64,000 bases of DNA from Microbacterium sp. RURRCA19A (lineage in GTDB: Bacteria > Actinomycetota > Actinomycetes > Actinomycetales > Microbacteriaceae), in assembly GCF_900156455.1 (NCBI RefSeq), contig NZ_FTNQ01000002.1, positions 620,001-684,000 of the forward strand. The letters run 5' to 3'. The position numbers were made by a program, and so were the translations under genes. Within the stretch, counting starts at the first letter, position 1. Each line of letters starts with the position of its first letter. Below, piece after piece: positions 16,048-24,305 of this stretch. The notes beneath the pieces are model-generated. The model saw nothing but the letters and a program-made list of their open reading frames with translations, did not search any database and was not told the origin of the DNA.

Positions 16048-16446
16048 ATGGGGCGGGTGGAGGCCTGGGAGACGCGCGAGTGGTTCCAGGAGTTCCTCGA
16101 GACGCTGAACCGCCATGACCCCGAGGCGGTGCGGGAGTTCCTCGCCCCCGACGTGCGCCGCGCGCATCTCCCCGCCGGTTCCGATGCCTGGCTCGATGAC
16201 TACGCCGACCTCGTGCGCGGCTTCCCCGACTGGCAGTGGCGGCGCATCCAGATCGTGGTCGAAGAGGATCGTCTCGCCGTCCACCTGCGGGGGAGCGGCA
16301 CGCACACCGGGATCTTCCGGCACCTGCCGCCGACGCGTCGCCGTGTCAGCATCGCCGCGTTCGCGATGTACCGGGTCACACGGGGCCGCATCGTCGAGGC
16401 ATCCGGAACCGACGACGTCGAAGCGATCCGCGCCGCGGTGCTCTGA
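16048..16446 (+). CDS. SnoaL-like / NTF2-fold small protein
   Basis: A 132-residue protein with the hallmarks of the SnoaL/ester-cyclase branch of the NTF2 fold. These are an N-terminal helix containing FLETLNRHDPEAVREFLAPD, the DYADLVRGFPDWQWR segment, and beta-strands ending in AFAMYRVTRGRIVEASGTDD. Members range from polyketide cyclases to uncharacterised proteins, so a function cannot be named. GGATAAT lies directly at the ATG (16048); the in-frame GTG at 16057 would fit a leaderless transcript with that -10 box. The palindrome just upstream separates it from the C-glycoside locus. Confidence 0.75.
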   Translation: MGRVEAWETREWFQEFLETLNRHDPEAVREFLAPDVRRAHLPAGSDAWLDDYADLVRGFPDWQWRRIQIVVEEDRLAVHLRGSGTHTGIFRHLPPTRRRVSIAAFAMYRVTRGRIVEASGTDDVEAIRAAVL

Positions 16447-16529
16447 CTCTCTCGCTGTCAAGCGGCTGGACCGCCTCTCGGGCATGTGTACTTTCGTAGG
16501 GGGCCCTGGCGGGGCGGAAGGGCACACGC

Positions 16530-16811
16530 ATGACTGTTGACGATCGACCCGGTGCCGGTGTCGTGTGGGCGCGGGTGGAGGAGGGTTTCCACGTCGCCAG
16601 TGCGCGCGGGGTCTTCCTGGGCTATGTCGACCGCGAAGCCGATGGCAGCTATCTGGCCTACAACGGACGCTCGCGTCTCGTCGGACGCCTCCCCGGATTG
16701 GTCGCCGCGATGGCGGCCGTCGCCCACGCGCACGCGGATGCCACGAACACCGCGCCCGAGATCGAATTGCGCCAGGTCCCCGACGTCTTCCCCGGGGCGG
16801 TGATGCAGTGA
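16530..16811 (+). CDS. Small unknown protein coupled to a BLUF photoreceptor
   Basis: A 93-residue soluble protein I cannot assign. It has two halves: a beta-rich part (VVWARVEEGFHVASARGVFL, then GYVDREADGSYLAY) and a helical part (LPGLVAAMAAVAHAHADA), ending in a Pro-containing tail. The ATG at 16530 has a GGAAGGG-like ribosome site. Its stop overlaps the GTG start of the BLUF gene (GTGA, 16808-16811), so the two are translated together and may interact. The first half might be a small beta-sheet domain; that is a guess. Confidence 0.7.
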   Translation: MTVDDRPGAGVVWARVEEGFHVASARGVFLGYVDREADGSYLAYNGRSRLVGRLPGLVAAMAAVAHAHADATNTAPEIELRQVPDVFPGAVMQ

Positions 16812-17251
16812 AGACGGACGACCTGTTCTCGCTGACGTACTCGAGCACGGCGTCCGTGCCGTTCGGAGACGACGAGCTCGCCCGGCTGCTGGAGTCCAGC
16901 CGTGTCGCCAACGTCGGCACCGATCTGTCTGGCCTGCTCCTCTTCCGCGGCGGCCGATTCCTTCAGGTGCTCGAGGGTCCCGAGTCGGCGGTCCGCGATG
17001 CCCTCGACCGCATCGGCAACGATCCCCGGCACCGCGACGTGCGGGTTCTGGTGTCCGAGCCGATCGAGGAGCGCCGGTTCCCCGACTGGACGATGGGCTA
17101 CGAACCGCTCGGAACGTCGACGTCGGCACCGCCGGAGGGTTTCCGCGACAGCTTCGACGACCTCGACTCCGGGGATGCCACGGTGACCGCGCGGGCGCTC
17201 GCCGAGCTGACGCTGTGGTTCCGCGTGCGATCGGGGCGGCGCGCGGCGTAG
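16808..17251 (+). CDS. BLUF-domain blue-light sensor
   Basis: A 147-residue BLUF protein that binds FAD non-covalently and senses blue light. The three flavin-site residues are present with canonical spacing: Tyr11 (SLTYSS), Asn35 (RVANVGT) and Gln53 (RFLQVLEG). The intervals of 24 and 18 residues match Tyr21/Asn45/Gln63 of AppA. The C-terminal strand carries FPDWTMGY with the semi-conserved Trp and Met. There is no attached output domain, so it must signal by protein contact. The GTG start overlaps the small upstream gene, a natural candidate partner. It is convergent with hipA. Confidence 0.9.
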   Translation: MKTDDLFSLTYSSTASVPFGDDELARLLESSRVANVGTDLSGLLLFRGGRFLQVLEGPESAVRDALDRIGNDPRHRDVRVLVSEPIEERRFPDWTMGYEPLGTSTSAPPEGFRDSFDDLDSGDATVTARALAELTLWFRVRSGRRAA

Positions 17252-17267
17252 CCGTTCGTCCGTGACC

Positions 17268-18452
17268 TCACCCGAGCCGGGCTGCAGCCGCTTCGAGGCG
17301 AGTCTGCATGAGTCGGATGCTTCGCGCATCGGCGCCGTGGTCCTCGGCGAAGCGCGGCAGGGCACCCAGAAGAGGGAGGAGCGCGGCGAGGTGGGTTCGA
17401 GCCTCGGCGGCGCTCAGCCCGAACATCGAGAGGGCTTCCCTCGTGAGGAAGGAGCTGACATCCAGGGTCGTGGAGCCGAACAGCGCGAGTTCATGATCGT
17501 CGCCGTGGTCGCCGGGTTGGGGGTTCACGTCGAATGCGGGTGAGAGCGCCCAACCGCCTCCTCGCCGGAGGAAGCCGTGGTTGCGCAGGTGATCGTCGAG
17601 GTTGCCGACCAGGACGCCGAAGACCGCACGCCGCCACAACTGCGGGACGTCCGCGCCGTGGGCGCGCGCGAAATCGGTGAGGTCGAGCCAGTCACCCCCG
17701 TCGCCGTCCCGAGACTCGAGCGCCGTCATCGCCGAGATGTACGGGATCCGGACCCCGCCAGCCCCCCGATCGAACCGACGCAGGAACAGGATCGTCCGGA
17801 CGGTGCCCTCCACCGTGATCTGTTTCGTTCTCCGAGCGGGAACGTCGATCCCCCAGTGGTCCATCGCATCGAGCATGGATGCCTCCCACGCCATGACGTT
17901 CCAGTCGTCGCCGCGAGGTGTGGGGAACTTCGCGAGCCACAATTCGTCGCCGAGTCGGACATTGGCCTTCGGCCGTGCCCCGCCCAGGGAGCCGGTCGCC
18001 CGGAACAAGCGCCGCAGCGCGACCTCGTCGATGTCGGGATCGTCGAGTTCGATCTGGTCGGCGACCTGGATGATCTCGGACAGGTCCGCCTCAGCGGGCA
18101 CTCCATCGCCGTCGGCGATAGCTGTGCCGTCCCGCCAGAAGCGCGTCGCGCCCTGGCGTCCCTCGTCGTTCACTCCGAGCATGAGTGTGAGGTCGTCGAG
18201 GCGCCGGCCCGTGGCTCGATTCTGCACCTTTCGTCCCCAGGTGTCGGGTGCGGAGTCGCTGAACGGGTTCGGCGGCCCGAGGCTCTGCGGGCCGGGGAAC
18301 AGCCCGAGAGCGGGAACGAGGGCGAAGGCGTCGCGGCGGCGCAGGTAGTCGATGTCGTAGACGAACGTCCCCGACGTGCGTGTCCGGTACAGGGTCCCGG
18401 CGACGACCTCCTCCCGTCCGAGCGTCGTCGTCACCGAGTAGCTGTCAGGCAT
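17268..18452 (-). CDS. hipA: HipA-family toxin kinase
   Basis: A 394-residue HipA-like Ser/Thr kinase. The N-terminal subdomain contains YDIDYLRRRDAFALVPALGL. The glycine-rich loop is SLGGARPKA, the catalytic loop GNLDDHLRNHGFL is near residue 285, and the metal-binding LSPAFDVNP follows. In E. coli, HipA phosphorylates glutamyl-tRNA synthetase and causes growth arrest; targets here are unknown. It overlaps the upstream HTH gene by eight bases, the standard hipBA order, so toxin and antitoxin are co-translated. All key kinase motifs look intact. Confidence 0.88.
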   Translation of the reverse strand: MPDSYSVTTTLGREEVVAGTLYRTRTSGTFVYDIDYLRRRDAFALVPALGLFPGPQSLGPPNPFSDSAPDTWGRKVQNRATGRRLDDLTLMLGVNDEGRQGATRFWRDGTAIADGDGVPAEADLSEIIQVADQIELDDPDIDEVALRRLFRATGSLGGARPKANVRLGDELWLAKFPTPRGDDWNVMAWEASMLDAMDHWGIDVPARRTKQITVEGTVRTILFLRRFDRGAGGVRIPYISAMTALESRDGDGGDWLDLTDFARAHGADVPQLWRRAVFGVLVGNLDDHLRNHGFLRRGGGWALSPAFDVNPQPGDHGDDHELALFGSTTLDVSSFLTREALSMFGLSAAEARTHLAALLPLLGALPRFAEDHGADARSIRLMQTRLEAAAARLG

Positions 18453-18753
18453 CGCCGCGGACTCGCACCCGTTGCGGCAGCTTCTCGTCGGCCATCAGCC
18501 GCCCGCGCGGGGTCTGGAAGGGATCGGTCGCGGTGACGACGGCATCCAACAGGCCGAGGACGCGCAGCACGCGCAGAGCGATCTCCAGCGTCGTGCCCTC
18601 GCCGTTCTCGAGCTTGCTGATCGTCTGGGGATTGACCCCTGCCCGCTCGGCGACCATCTTTGCCGTGAGATTCATCAGCTTCCGTTGATCGGCCACGTTC
18701 TGTCCGATCGTCCGCAGGCCGCGTGTGACGGGGACCGGTGTAGGAGCAGCCAT
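18445..18753 (-). CDS. hipB: HipB-like XRE-family antitoxin
   Basis: A 102-residue helix-turn-helix protein. The XRE fold spans roughly residues 15-70, with the recognition region AERAGVNPQTISKLENGEG. A basic tail (LPQRVRVRGDA) follows. As in other hipBA pairs it should bind HipA and repress the shared promoter. The ATG at 18753 is just downstream (minus strand) of an unusually AT-rich 100-base region with two TGATATT repeats, the probable operator. The stop lies inside the first codons of hipA. Confidence 0.88.
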   Translation of the reverse strand: MAAPTPVPVTRGLRTIGQNVADQRKLMNLTAKMVAERAGVNPQTISKLENGEGTTLEIALRVLRVLGLLDAVVTATDPFQTPRGRLMADEKLPQRVRVRGDA

Positions 18754-18757
18754 GCAC

Positions 18758-18806
18758 TGATATTACTTCGGCATTGACAGATCAAAAAGTCTTTAAGAGT
18801 GATATT
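18758..18806. promoter_or_regulatory. AT-rich hipBA promoter with two TGATATT repeats
   Basis: TGATATT occurs at 18758-18764 and again at 18800-18806, 42 bases (four helical turns) apart, directly before hipB. Read on the minus strand, TAATAT (-10-like, within 18759-18765) lies close to the hipB start. This is one of the most AT-rich patches in the window. It is a likely HipB-bound, autoregulated promoter, by analogy with hipBA operators. Confidence 0.45.
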
Positions 18807-18869
18807 CGCAGATCGTAAACTAGGTCTGCGTGCCATGTCGCGACGTCGTCCGCTCCGCCGCTGACGGCT

Positions 18870-19892
18870 TCAGTCCCCGCCGCTCTCACGGAAGGCCACG
18901 TGTCGCGCCTGCATCCCGTTCGCGTCGAGGACATGCCCCGCTCGCTTGTAAACCCGAGGGACGACCCACACGTCCGTGAACGACAGCTGGGGGTAGACCT
19001 TGGCCACGCGCTGTTCGAGGTCGTCGAGGTCGGCCAAATCCCGCAGCCAGAGGGAGATCGCGAGGTTCGCCGGCCCGGTGACCGAAGCGATCAGGCGCGA
19101 TTCCGGCAGGAGCCGGAAGGACGTGGCGATCTGCTCGAGATTCTCCTGGGGAGCGCGCAGCCAGAGCATCACGGCACATTCGTACCCGAGCGCGCGGTGC
19201 GCGACGTCGATGCGCCAATGCGCCCAGTCCGCGCCGAGCAGCGTCGTGACCCGTCGGGACACCGCCGCCAGTGAGCCGCCGGTACGTTCCCGGATCTGAG
19301 CGAGTGGACGGCGGACGTCGTCGGCCAGCGCTTCGAGCGCACTCCACTCCTCCGGGGTCGGTTCCGCAGCGAGGTCGGTCGCGGGCTGCGGTCGACGGGC
19401 GGCGATCGCCGCGGTTTGAGCATCGGTGAGCACGCCGAGGCGCCACTGCCCGCCTTCTTGAAAGACCCGCCGCACATAGTGCGCTCGTGTGGTCGTGACG
19501 CCAGGCACGGTGGCGATGCGCGTGCGTACGCACTGATCGATCTCCGCAAGGGAGGCCGCCCCCACGGTGACGTAGACCTGGCGGTCGCCCGAGGTGCCAT
19601 GCACGCTGAACACCTCGGGGATCACCGCGAGGGCGTCGACGGTCTCGTCGAGCCCGGCGGGGTGGCAGAGCACCTCGACGAACGCGAGCGGCTGCCGCTT
19701 CCGGCGCTCGAGCGGCATGTAGAAGCAACTCGACCACACCGCTCCGCTATCGGTGAGGCGGCTCCAGCGGCGTGAGAGCGTGCTCGCATCCGACGACAGA
19801 ACGCCCGACAACTCGGCCCACGAGGCACGCGGATGCAACTGGAGCGCGTTAACAATGCGGAAATCCAACGCGTCGAGCTCAGGGATATCCAT
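18870..19892 (-). CDS. Lrp/AsnC-family regulator with duplicated HTH-AsnC architecture
   Basis: A 340-residue protein, about twice the normal Lrp length. The first half begins LDALDFRIVNALQLHPRASW, an AsnC-type helix-turn-helix, followed by an Lrp ligand-binding (RAM-like) segment. Around residues 185-240 a second HTH-like segment appears (RRPLAQIRERTGGSLAAVSRR), followed by a second ligand domain. Such tandem Lrp proteins are common in actinobacteria and usually sense amino acids or small amides. It is divergent from the ABC importer operon starting at 20019, so it probably regulates it. The start at 19892 is chosen because the HTH begins immediately. Confidence 0.83.
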   Translation of the reverse strand: MDIPELDALDFRIVNALQLHPRASWAELSGVLSSDASTLSRRWSRLTDSGAVWSSCFYMPLERRKRQPLAFVEVLCHPAGLDETVDALAVIPEVFSVHGTSGDRQVYVTVGAASLAEIDQCVRTRIATVPGVTTTRAHYVRRVFQEGGQWRLGVLTDAQTAAIAARRPQPATDLAAEPTPEEWSALEALADDVRRPLAQIRERTGGSLAAVSRRVTTLLGADWAHWRIDVAHRALGYECAVMLWLRAPQENLEQIATSFRLLPESRLIASVTGPANLAISLWLRDLADLDDLEQRVAKVYPQLSFTDVWVVPRVYKRAGHVLDANGMQARHVAFRESGGD

Positions 19893-20018
19893 GCGTTGGC
19901 AGCCTTCCGATCGAGCGATTCGTGCGGTCTTGGCCAGTGGAGTCGCCGATTCGCGCGAACACCGCATCATTGGAGAAAGTATCCCGAAAAGCAGTTCTTG
20001 TATCCAATTGGAGGAACC

Positions 20019-21575
20019 GTGGCGCGATCGCATCGTCTTCTCGCATCCACTCTGGCCGTGGTGGGCGTGCTCGCGACCGCCGGCTGCGCGGCGAGCGGGG
20101 AGGTGAACGGCGGCAGCGATGTGGAAACCATCCGCACCACGCTGCTCACCGATCCGAGCACCTTCGACCCGGCGCTCTCCCGCGCCACCGACGACTACAC
20201 GACGGCGCGGCTGCTCTATGACACCCTGCTGCGCCGCGACGACGGCAACGAGCTCGTGGGCGGCCTCGCGAGTTCGTGGCAGGCCGTCGACGCGAGCAAC
20301 TACGTCTTCACTCTGCGCGATGACGCGACCTGCTCCGACGGATCCCCCCTCACTCCCGACGCCGTCGCTGCGTCCCTCGCGCGTTTCATGGACCCGGAGA
20401 CGGGTTCGTCGGCGCGCAGCCTGGCCATCGGCGCCGGGACCGCGACGGTCACCGCGGATGACGCGGCCCGTACGGTGACGGTGTCGCTGTCCGAGCCGTG
20501 GTCGGACCTCCCCGTGGGTGTCAGCCTGCCGCAGTCCGGCATCGTGTGCGCTCCCGGCCTGGCCGATCTCGACGGACTCGCCGCCGGGACGGTCGTCGGG
20601 GCGACCACCGGCCCGTACACCCTCGCCTCAGCGCAGCCCGCGGTGTCCTACACCTTCGCTCTGCGCGATGGCTACGACCAGTGGCCCGCATTCGCAACGC
20701 CTCTCGAGGGCCGCCCGGCCCGCACGGTCGTGCTCACCCCCATCGCAGACGACGCCACTGTGGCCACGCAGCTCATGGCGGGAGCGATCGACCTCGCCCC
20801 GGTCTTCGGAGACGCCGTGGATCGCATGGAGAGCGCGAGCGGCTTCCGTTCGGTCACTTACACCAACTCGACGAGCTACCTCGTCTTCAACGAGCGACCC
20901 GGCACGGTCTTCGCCGACAACCGCGATCTGCGCCTCGCCGTCGCCCGTGCCATCGACCCCAGCGCGGTCAACGACGTCGTGACGAACGGACGCGGCGAGG
21001 TGCTGCACACGCTCGCCTCGAACGCCCTGGCCTGTGTCGTCGACGACCCCGCCGACGCCATCGCGTACGACGCGGATGCCACGGACACCCTGTCGGGCGT
21101 CACCATCCGCCTCATCGGGACCACTGGATTCGGTGCCGCAAACGACTACATCGCCGAGGTTCTGCGCGCGCAGGGGGCAACCGTCGAGGTGAACGCGCTG
21201 GACAACGCCACCTGGTCTTCCACCACCGGTGCCGGCGGGTCGGATTGGGACATGACGCTGCAGGGCGACGTGAACATCATGGGCACGCTGCCGTCGTCAC
21301 TGCTGCGGGCGATGGGTCCGGTGACGGAAGACGGCGGCCGTTCGAAGACGGGCGCGGCGAATGACGCGGGCTACGCCGCTCTGCTGCGGGCGATGAGCGT
21401 CACCGACGCCACCGAGAAGTGCGCCGCGCTGGGCGACGCTCAGGAGAGCATCCTCCAGCGCGTCGACGCCGTGCCGCTGGTGAGCACGCCCGGGATCGTC
21501 TTCATGGCCGACGGATTCAGCATCCGCGCCTTCGGCGACTACCTCGACGTGTCGACGATGCGCATCACCCGGTGA
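20019..21575 (+). CDS. Peptide-type ABC transporter substrate-binding lipoprotein
   Basis: A 518-residue family-5 extracellular solute-binding protein (DppA/OppA type). The N terminus is a lipoprotein signal: basic VARSHR, a hydrophobic stretch and the lipobox TAGC, so it is anchored outside the membrane. Family sequence YTTARLLYDTLLRRD follows near residue 60. It starts with GTG at 20019 behind an ideal GGAGGA site. It leads an operon with two permease domains, two ATPase domains and an amidohydrolase. The ligand is therefore likely a peptide-like or amide compound hydrolysed after import. The precise ligand is unknown. Confidence 0.9.
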   Translation: MARSHRLLASTLAVVGVLATAGCAASGEVNGGSDVETIRTTLLTDPSTFDPALSRATDDYTTARLLYDTLLRRDDGNELVGGLASSWQAVDASNYVFTLRDDATCSDGSPLTPDAVAASLARFMDPETGSSARSLAIGAGTATVTADDAARTVTVSLSEPWSDLPVGVSLPQSGIVCAPGLADLDGLAAGTVVGATTGPYTLASAQPAVSYTFALRDGYDQWPAFATPLEGRPARTVVLTPIADDATVATQLMAGAIDLAPVFGDAVDRMESASGFRSVTYTNSTSYLVFNERPGTVFADNRDLRLAVARAIDPSAVNDVVTNGRGEVLHTLASNALACVVDDPADAIAYDADATDTLSGVTIRLIGTTGFGAANDYIAEVLRAQGATVEVNALDNATWSSTTGAGGSDWDMTLQGDVNIMGTLPSSLLRAMGPVTEDGGRSKTGAANDAGYAALLRAMSVTDATEKCAALGDAQESILQRVDAVPLVSTPGIVFMADGFSIRAFGDYLDVSTMRITR

Positions 21576-21592
21576 CGGCGAGGAAGGACACC

Positions 21593-22621
21593 ATGACACA
21601 GCTCGCGCACGCTCGGCCGGCCACAGCGCCGCCGCCACGTCGGACGGCGACCTCCCCCTGGATCGGGTTCGCCGTGCGCCGCGGGGCGGGCCTGGCGGCG
21701 ACTATCGCGGTGCTGGTCGTGGTGTCCTTCCTCATCGTTCAGCTCATCCCGGGCGACCCCGCCGTTGCACTGGCCGGTCCCGATGCGACGACCGTGCAGA
21801 TCGAGGCGCTGCGCTCGCGGCTGCGACTCGACCTCCCCGTGTGGGAGCAATTCGCCGTGTACGTCGGCGGACTCGTACAGGGCGATCTCGGACAGTCCTT
21901 CATGTACGGGCGCCCGGTCGCGGAGCTGATCGCTGCACGCCTGCCGTTCACCGCAGCGATCGCGCTGTCGAGCATCGTCCTCGTGCTGCTCGTCTCGATT
22001 CCCCTCGGTCTGACGATCGGTGTGCTCACCCGTGGCGGGCGACGTTCGTGGCTGGACACCGGCTTCGGCGCGGTCACGGGTCTCCTCGACTCGCTCCCCG
22101 GCTACATCTTCGCGACGATCCTCGTCGTGCTCCTCGGCACCGGTGTGGGCTTTCTGTGGCTTCTCCCGCCGGCCTACCTCGCTTCGGCCCCGGTCGCCTC
22201 GCTCGTTCTCCCCGTGATCGCGCTCTCGGTCGGGCCGATCTGCATGGTGTCGCGTCTCGTGCGCCGGGAGACGGCGGTGGTGCTGGCCGAGGACTACATA
22301 CGCACGGCACGCGGGTGGCGCCTCGGTACCGCCGCCTTGTACATCCGCAACGCGCTCCCGAACCTCCTCACCTCGACCCTGACCCTGAGCGGCCTGATCC
22401 TGGGCGGCATGTTGGGGGGCGCCCTCGTCATCGAGAGCGTCTTCGCGCTTCCCGGCCTCGGCACCGGCATCATCCAGGCCATCCTGAACCGCGACTTCCC
22501 CGTCATCCAAGGGATGGTGCTCGTCATCGGCCTCGTCGCCGCTCTGGTCAACCTGCTCGTCGACATCCTGCTCGGCATCGTCGACCCGCGCACCCTCGGA
22601 GGACGTCATGCAGATCTCTGA
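21593..22621 (+). CDS. ABC transporter permease, DppB/OppB type
   Basis: A 342-residue integral membrane protein with about six transmembrane segments. The first follows the RRGAGLAATIAVLVVVSFLI region, and the LIPGDPAVALAGPDA motif typical of DppB proteins comes next. The cytoplasmic EAA-like loop is represented by EDYIRTARGWRLGTAALYIRN-type sequence near residue 235. It pairs with the permease domain of the next protein to form the channel. The ribosome site AGGAAGGA precedes the ATG at 21593. Its 3' end overlaps the next start by 14 bases. Confidence 0.9.
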   Translation: MTQLAHARPATAPPPRRTATSPWIGFAVRRGAGLAATIAVLVVVSFLIVQLIPGDPAVALAGPDATTVQIEALRSRLRLDLPVWEQFAVYVGGLVQGDLGQSFMYGRPVAELIAARLPFTAAIALSSIVLVLLVSIPLGLTIGVLTRGGRRSWLDTGFGAVTGLLDSLPGYIFATILVVLLGTGVGFLWLLPPAYLASAPVASLVLPVIALSVGPICMVSRLVRRETAVVLAEDYIRTARGWRLGTAALYIRNALPNLLTSTLTLSGLILGGMLGGALVIESVFALPGLGTGIIQAILNRDFPVIQGMVLVIGLVAALVNLLVDILLGIVDPRTLGGRHADL

Positions 22622-24305
22622 CCCTGTCGCATCCACGGCGCGCAGCGCCCCCGGGCGACGTGCCGGCGGCGCCGGACTCATCGCCGGGCTCGTGCTCGCC
22701 GCAATTCTGCTGATCACCGCCGTGGTCGCTCCCCTCGTGCTCCAGAGCCAGGCCGACGCCCTGGGCGCGCGGTCGCAACCGCCGAGCCCCGAGCACTGGC
22801 TGGGAACCGATGCGTTGGGGCACGACATGTTCGCCCGAAGCCTGGTGGCGACCCGTCTCACGCTGCTGATGACCGCGGGGGCGACCCTCATCGCCGTCAT
22901 CGGGGGCGTGTTGCTCGGCGGAGTCGTGCAACTCCTGCCCGGGCGGCCGCGGGAGCTCGCCCTGCGCGCGATCGACAGCCTCGTCGCCTTCCCGGGCCTC
23001 CTGCTCGCTCTCGTCGTCGCTGCGATCCTCGGTGCGAGTGCGCCCTCGGCCGTCGTCGCGATCGGGGTGTCCGGCATCCCGTACTTCGCCAGGCTCGCCG
23101 CCAATCTCGCTGGATCCGTCCTGCATCGCGACTACGTCGAGACTGCACGGCTGCTCGGCGTGCCGCCGCTCGCCGTCCTGCGTCGGCACGTCCTGCCGAA
23201 CATCGCGGAGCCGGTCCTGGTGCTGACGGCCTCCACCTTCGCCGCTTCTCTGACGGCTATCTCCGCGTTGTCCTTCGTCGGGCTCGGCGTTCAATCGCCC
23301 GCCTACGACTACGGCAAGCTTCTGAACGAGGCGCTTCCGTCGCTCCTGGCGGGTCGCGCGTATCAGGTGGTCGGTCCCGCCGCGCTCATCGTGCTCGCCG
23401 GTGTCGCGGCCATGCTCGTCGGCGACGGTCTCGCCGCTCGCGCCGATCCGCGTCGATCCGCGCCGGGTCGTGCCGCTCCCATGCGGCCGACCGAGTTGCA
23501 CGCGCCCGGCGACGCGCTGCTGCACGCCGAGAACGTCGTGGTCTCGCGTGCCGACGGCGTCGCTCTGGTCAAGGGCGTCTCGTTCAGCATCGGGCGAGGC
23601 GAGATGCTCGGCATCGTCGGGGAGTCGGGGTCGGGCAAGTCGCTCACCGCCCTGACCGTGGCTCGCCTCCTTCCCGAGGGTCTGGAAGCGAGTGCTCGTC
23701 GGCTCACCCTGGGCGAGAAAGATCTGCTGCGGCGACAGCTGCCCGCGGTGATGGCCCGGGCGATCGCGCTCGTGTACCAGGATCCGGGAACGACGTTCAA
23801 CCCGGCTCTGCGGATGGGCGCTCAGCTGGGTCAGGTTCTTCGCGCCCACTTCGGCCGGAGTCGCTCCGAGGCCGACTCCGCCGTCAAGGAAGCGCTCGAG
23901 GCGGTGCGGGTCTCCGACGCGCCGCGCCGCATGCGCCAACGTCCTCATGAGTGGTCCGGGGGGATGCGGCAGCGGGCGATGCTCTCGTCCGCCCTCACCG
24001 TCACGCCCGAACTGATCATCGCCGACGAGCCGACGACGGCCCTCGATGTGACCGTCCAGCGCGAGATCCTCCGGGAGCTCCGCCGTGTGAGCATCGAGAA
24101 CGGATGCGCACTGTTGTTCATCTCGCACGACATCGCCGTGGTGCGCGCCCTCTGCCATCGCGTGCTCGTGATGAAGGACGGCGAGATCGTCGAGGAGCTG
24201 CCAGCCGCACATCTCGACCTCGAGCACGCCCGCCACCCCTACACGCGTAGCCTGCTCGAGGCCAACCCCGCGTTCGACGTCGCCCGCCCGGAGGTGTCCG
24301 CATGA
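22608..24305 (+). CDS. Fused ABC permease-ATPase (DppC-DppD fusion)
   Basis: A single 565-residue protein joins two parts that are usually separate. Residues 1 to about 290 form a DppC-type permease with hydrophobic helices, the PPSPEHWLGTDALGHD motif and an EAA loop (HRDYVETARLLGVPP). Residues about 303-565 are an ABC ATPase with Walker A GESGSGKS, signature WSGGMRQR, Walker B LIIADEP and H-loop ISHD. No stop or frameshift interrupts the join. It works with the upstream permease and the downstream ATPase. Start 22608 overlaps the upstream gene; the stop overlaps the next start (ATGA). Confidence 0.9.
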   Translation: MQISDPVASTARSAPGRRAGGAGLIAGLVLAAILLITAVVAPLVLQSQADALGARSQPPSPEHWLGTDALGHDMFARSLVATRLTLLMTAGATLIAVIGGVLLGGVVQLLPGRPRELALRAIDSLVAFPGLLLALVVAAILGASAPSAVVAIGVSGIPYFARLAANLAGSVLHRDYVETARLLGVPPLAVLRRHVLPNIAEPVLVLTASTFAASLTAISALSFVGLGVQSPAYDYGKLLNEALPSLLAGRAYQVVGPAALIVLAGVAAMLVGDGLAARADPRRSAPGRAAPMRPTELHAPGDALLHAENVVVSRADGVALVKGVSFSIGRGEMLGIVGESGSGKSLTALTVARLLPEGLEASARRLTLGEKDLLRRQLPAVMARAIALVYQDPGTTFNPALRMGAQLGQVLRAHFGRSRSEADSAVKEALEAVRVSDAPRRMRQRPHEWSGGMRQRAMLSSALTVTPELIIADEPTTALDVTVQREILRELRRVSIENGCALLFISHDIAVVRALCHRVLVMKDGEIVEELPAAHLDLEHARHPYTRSLLEANPAFDVARPEVSA

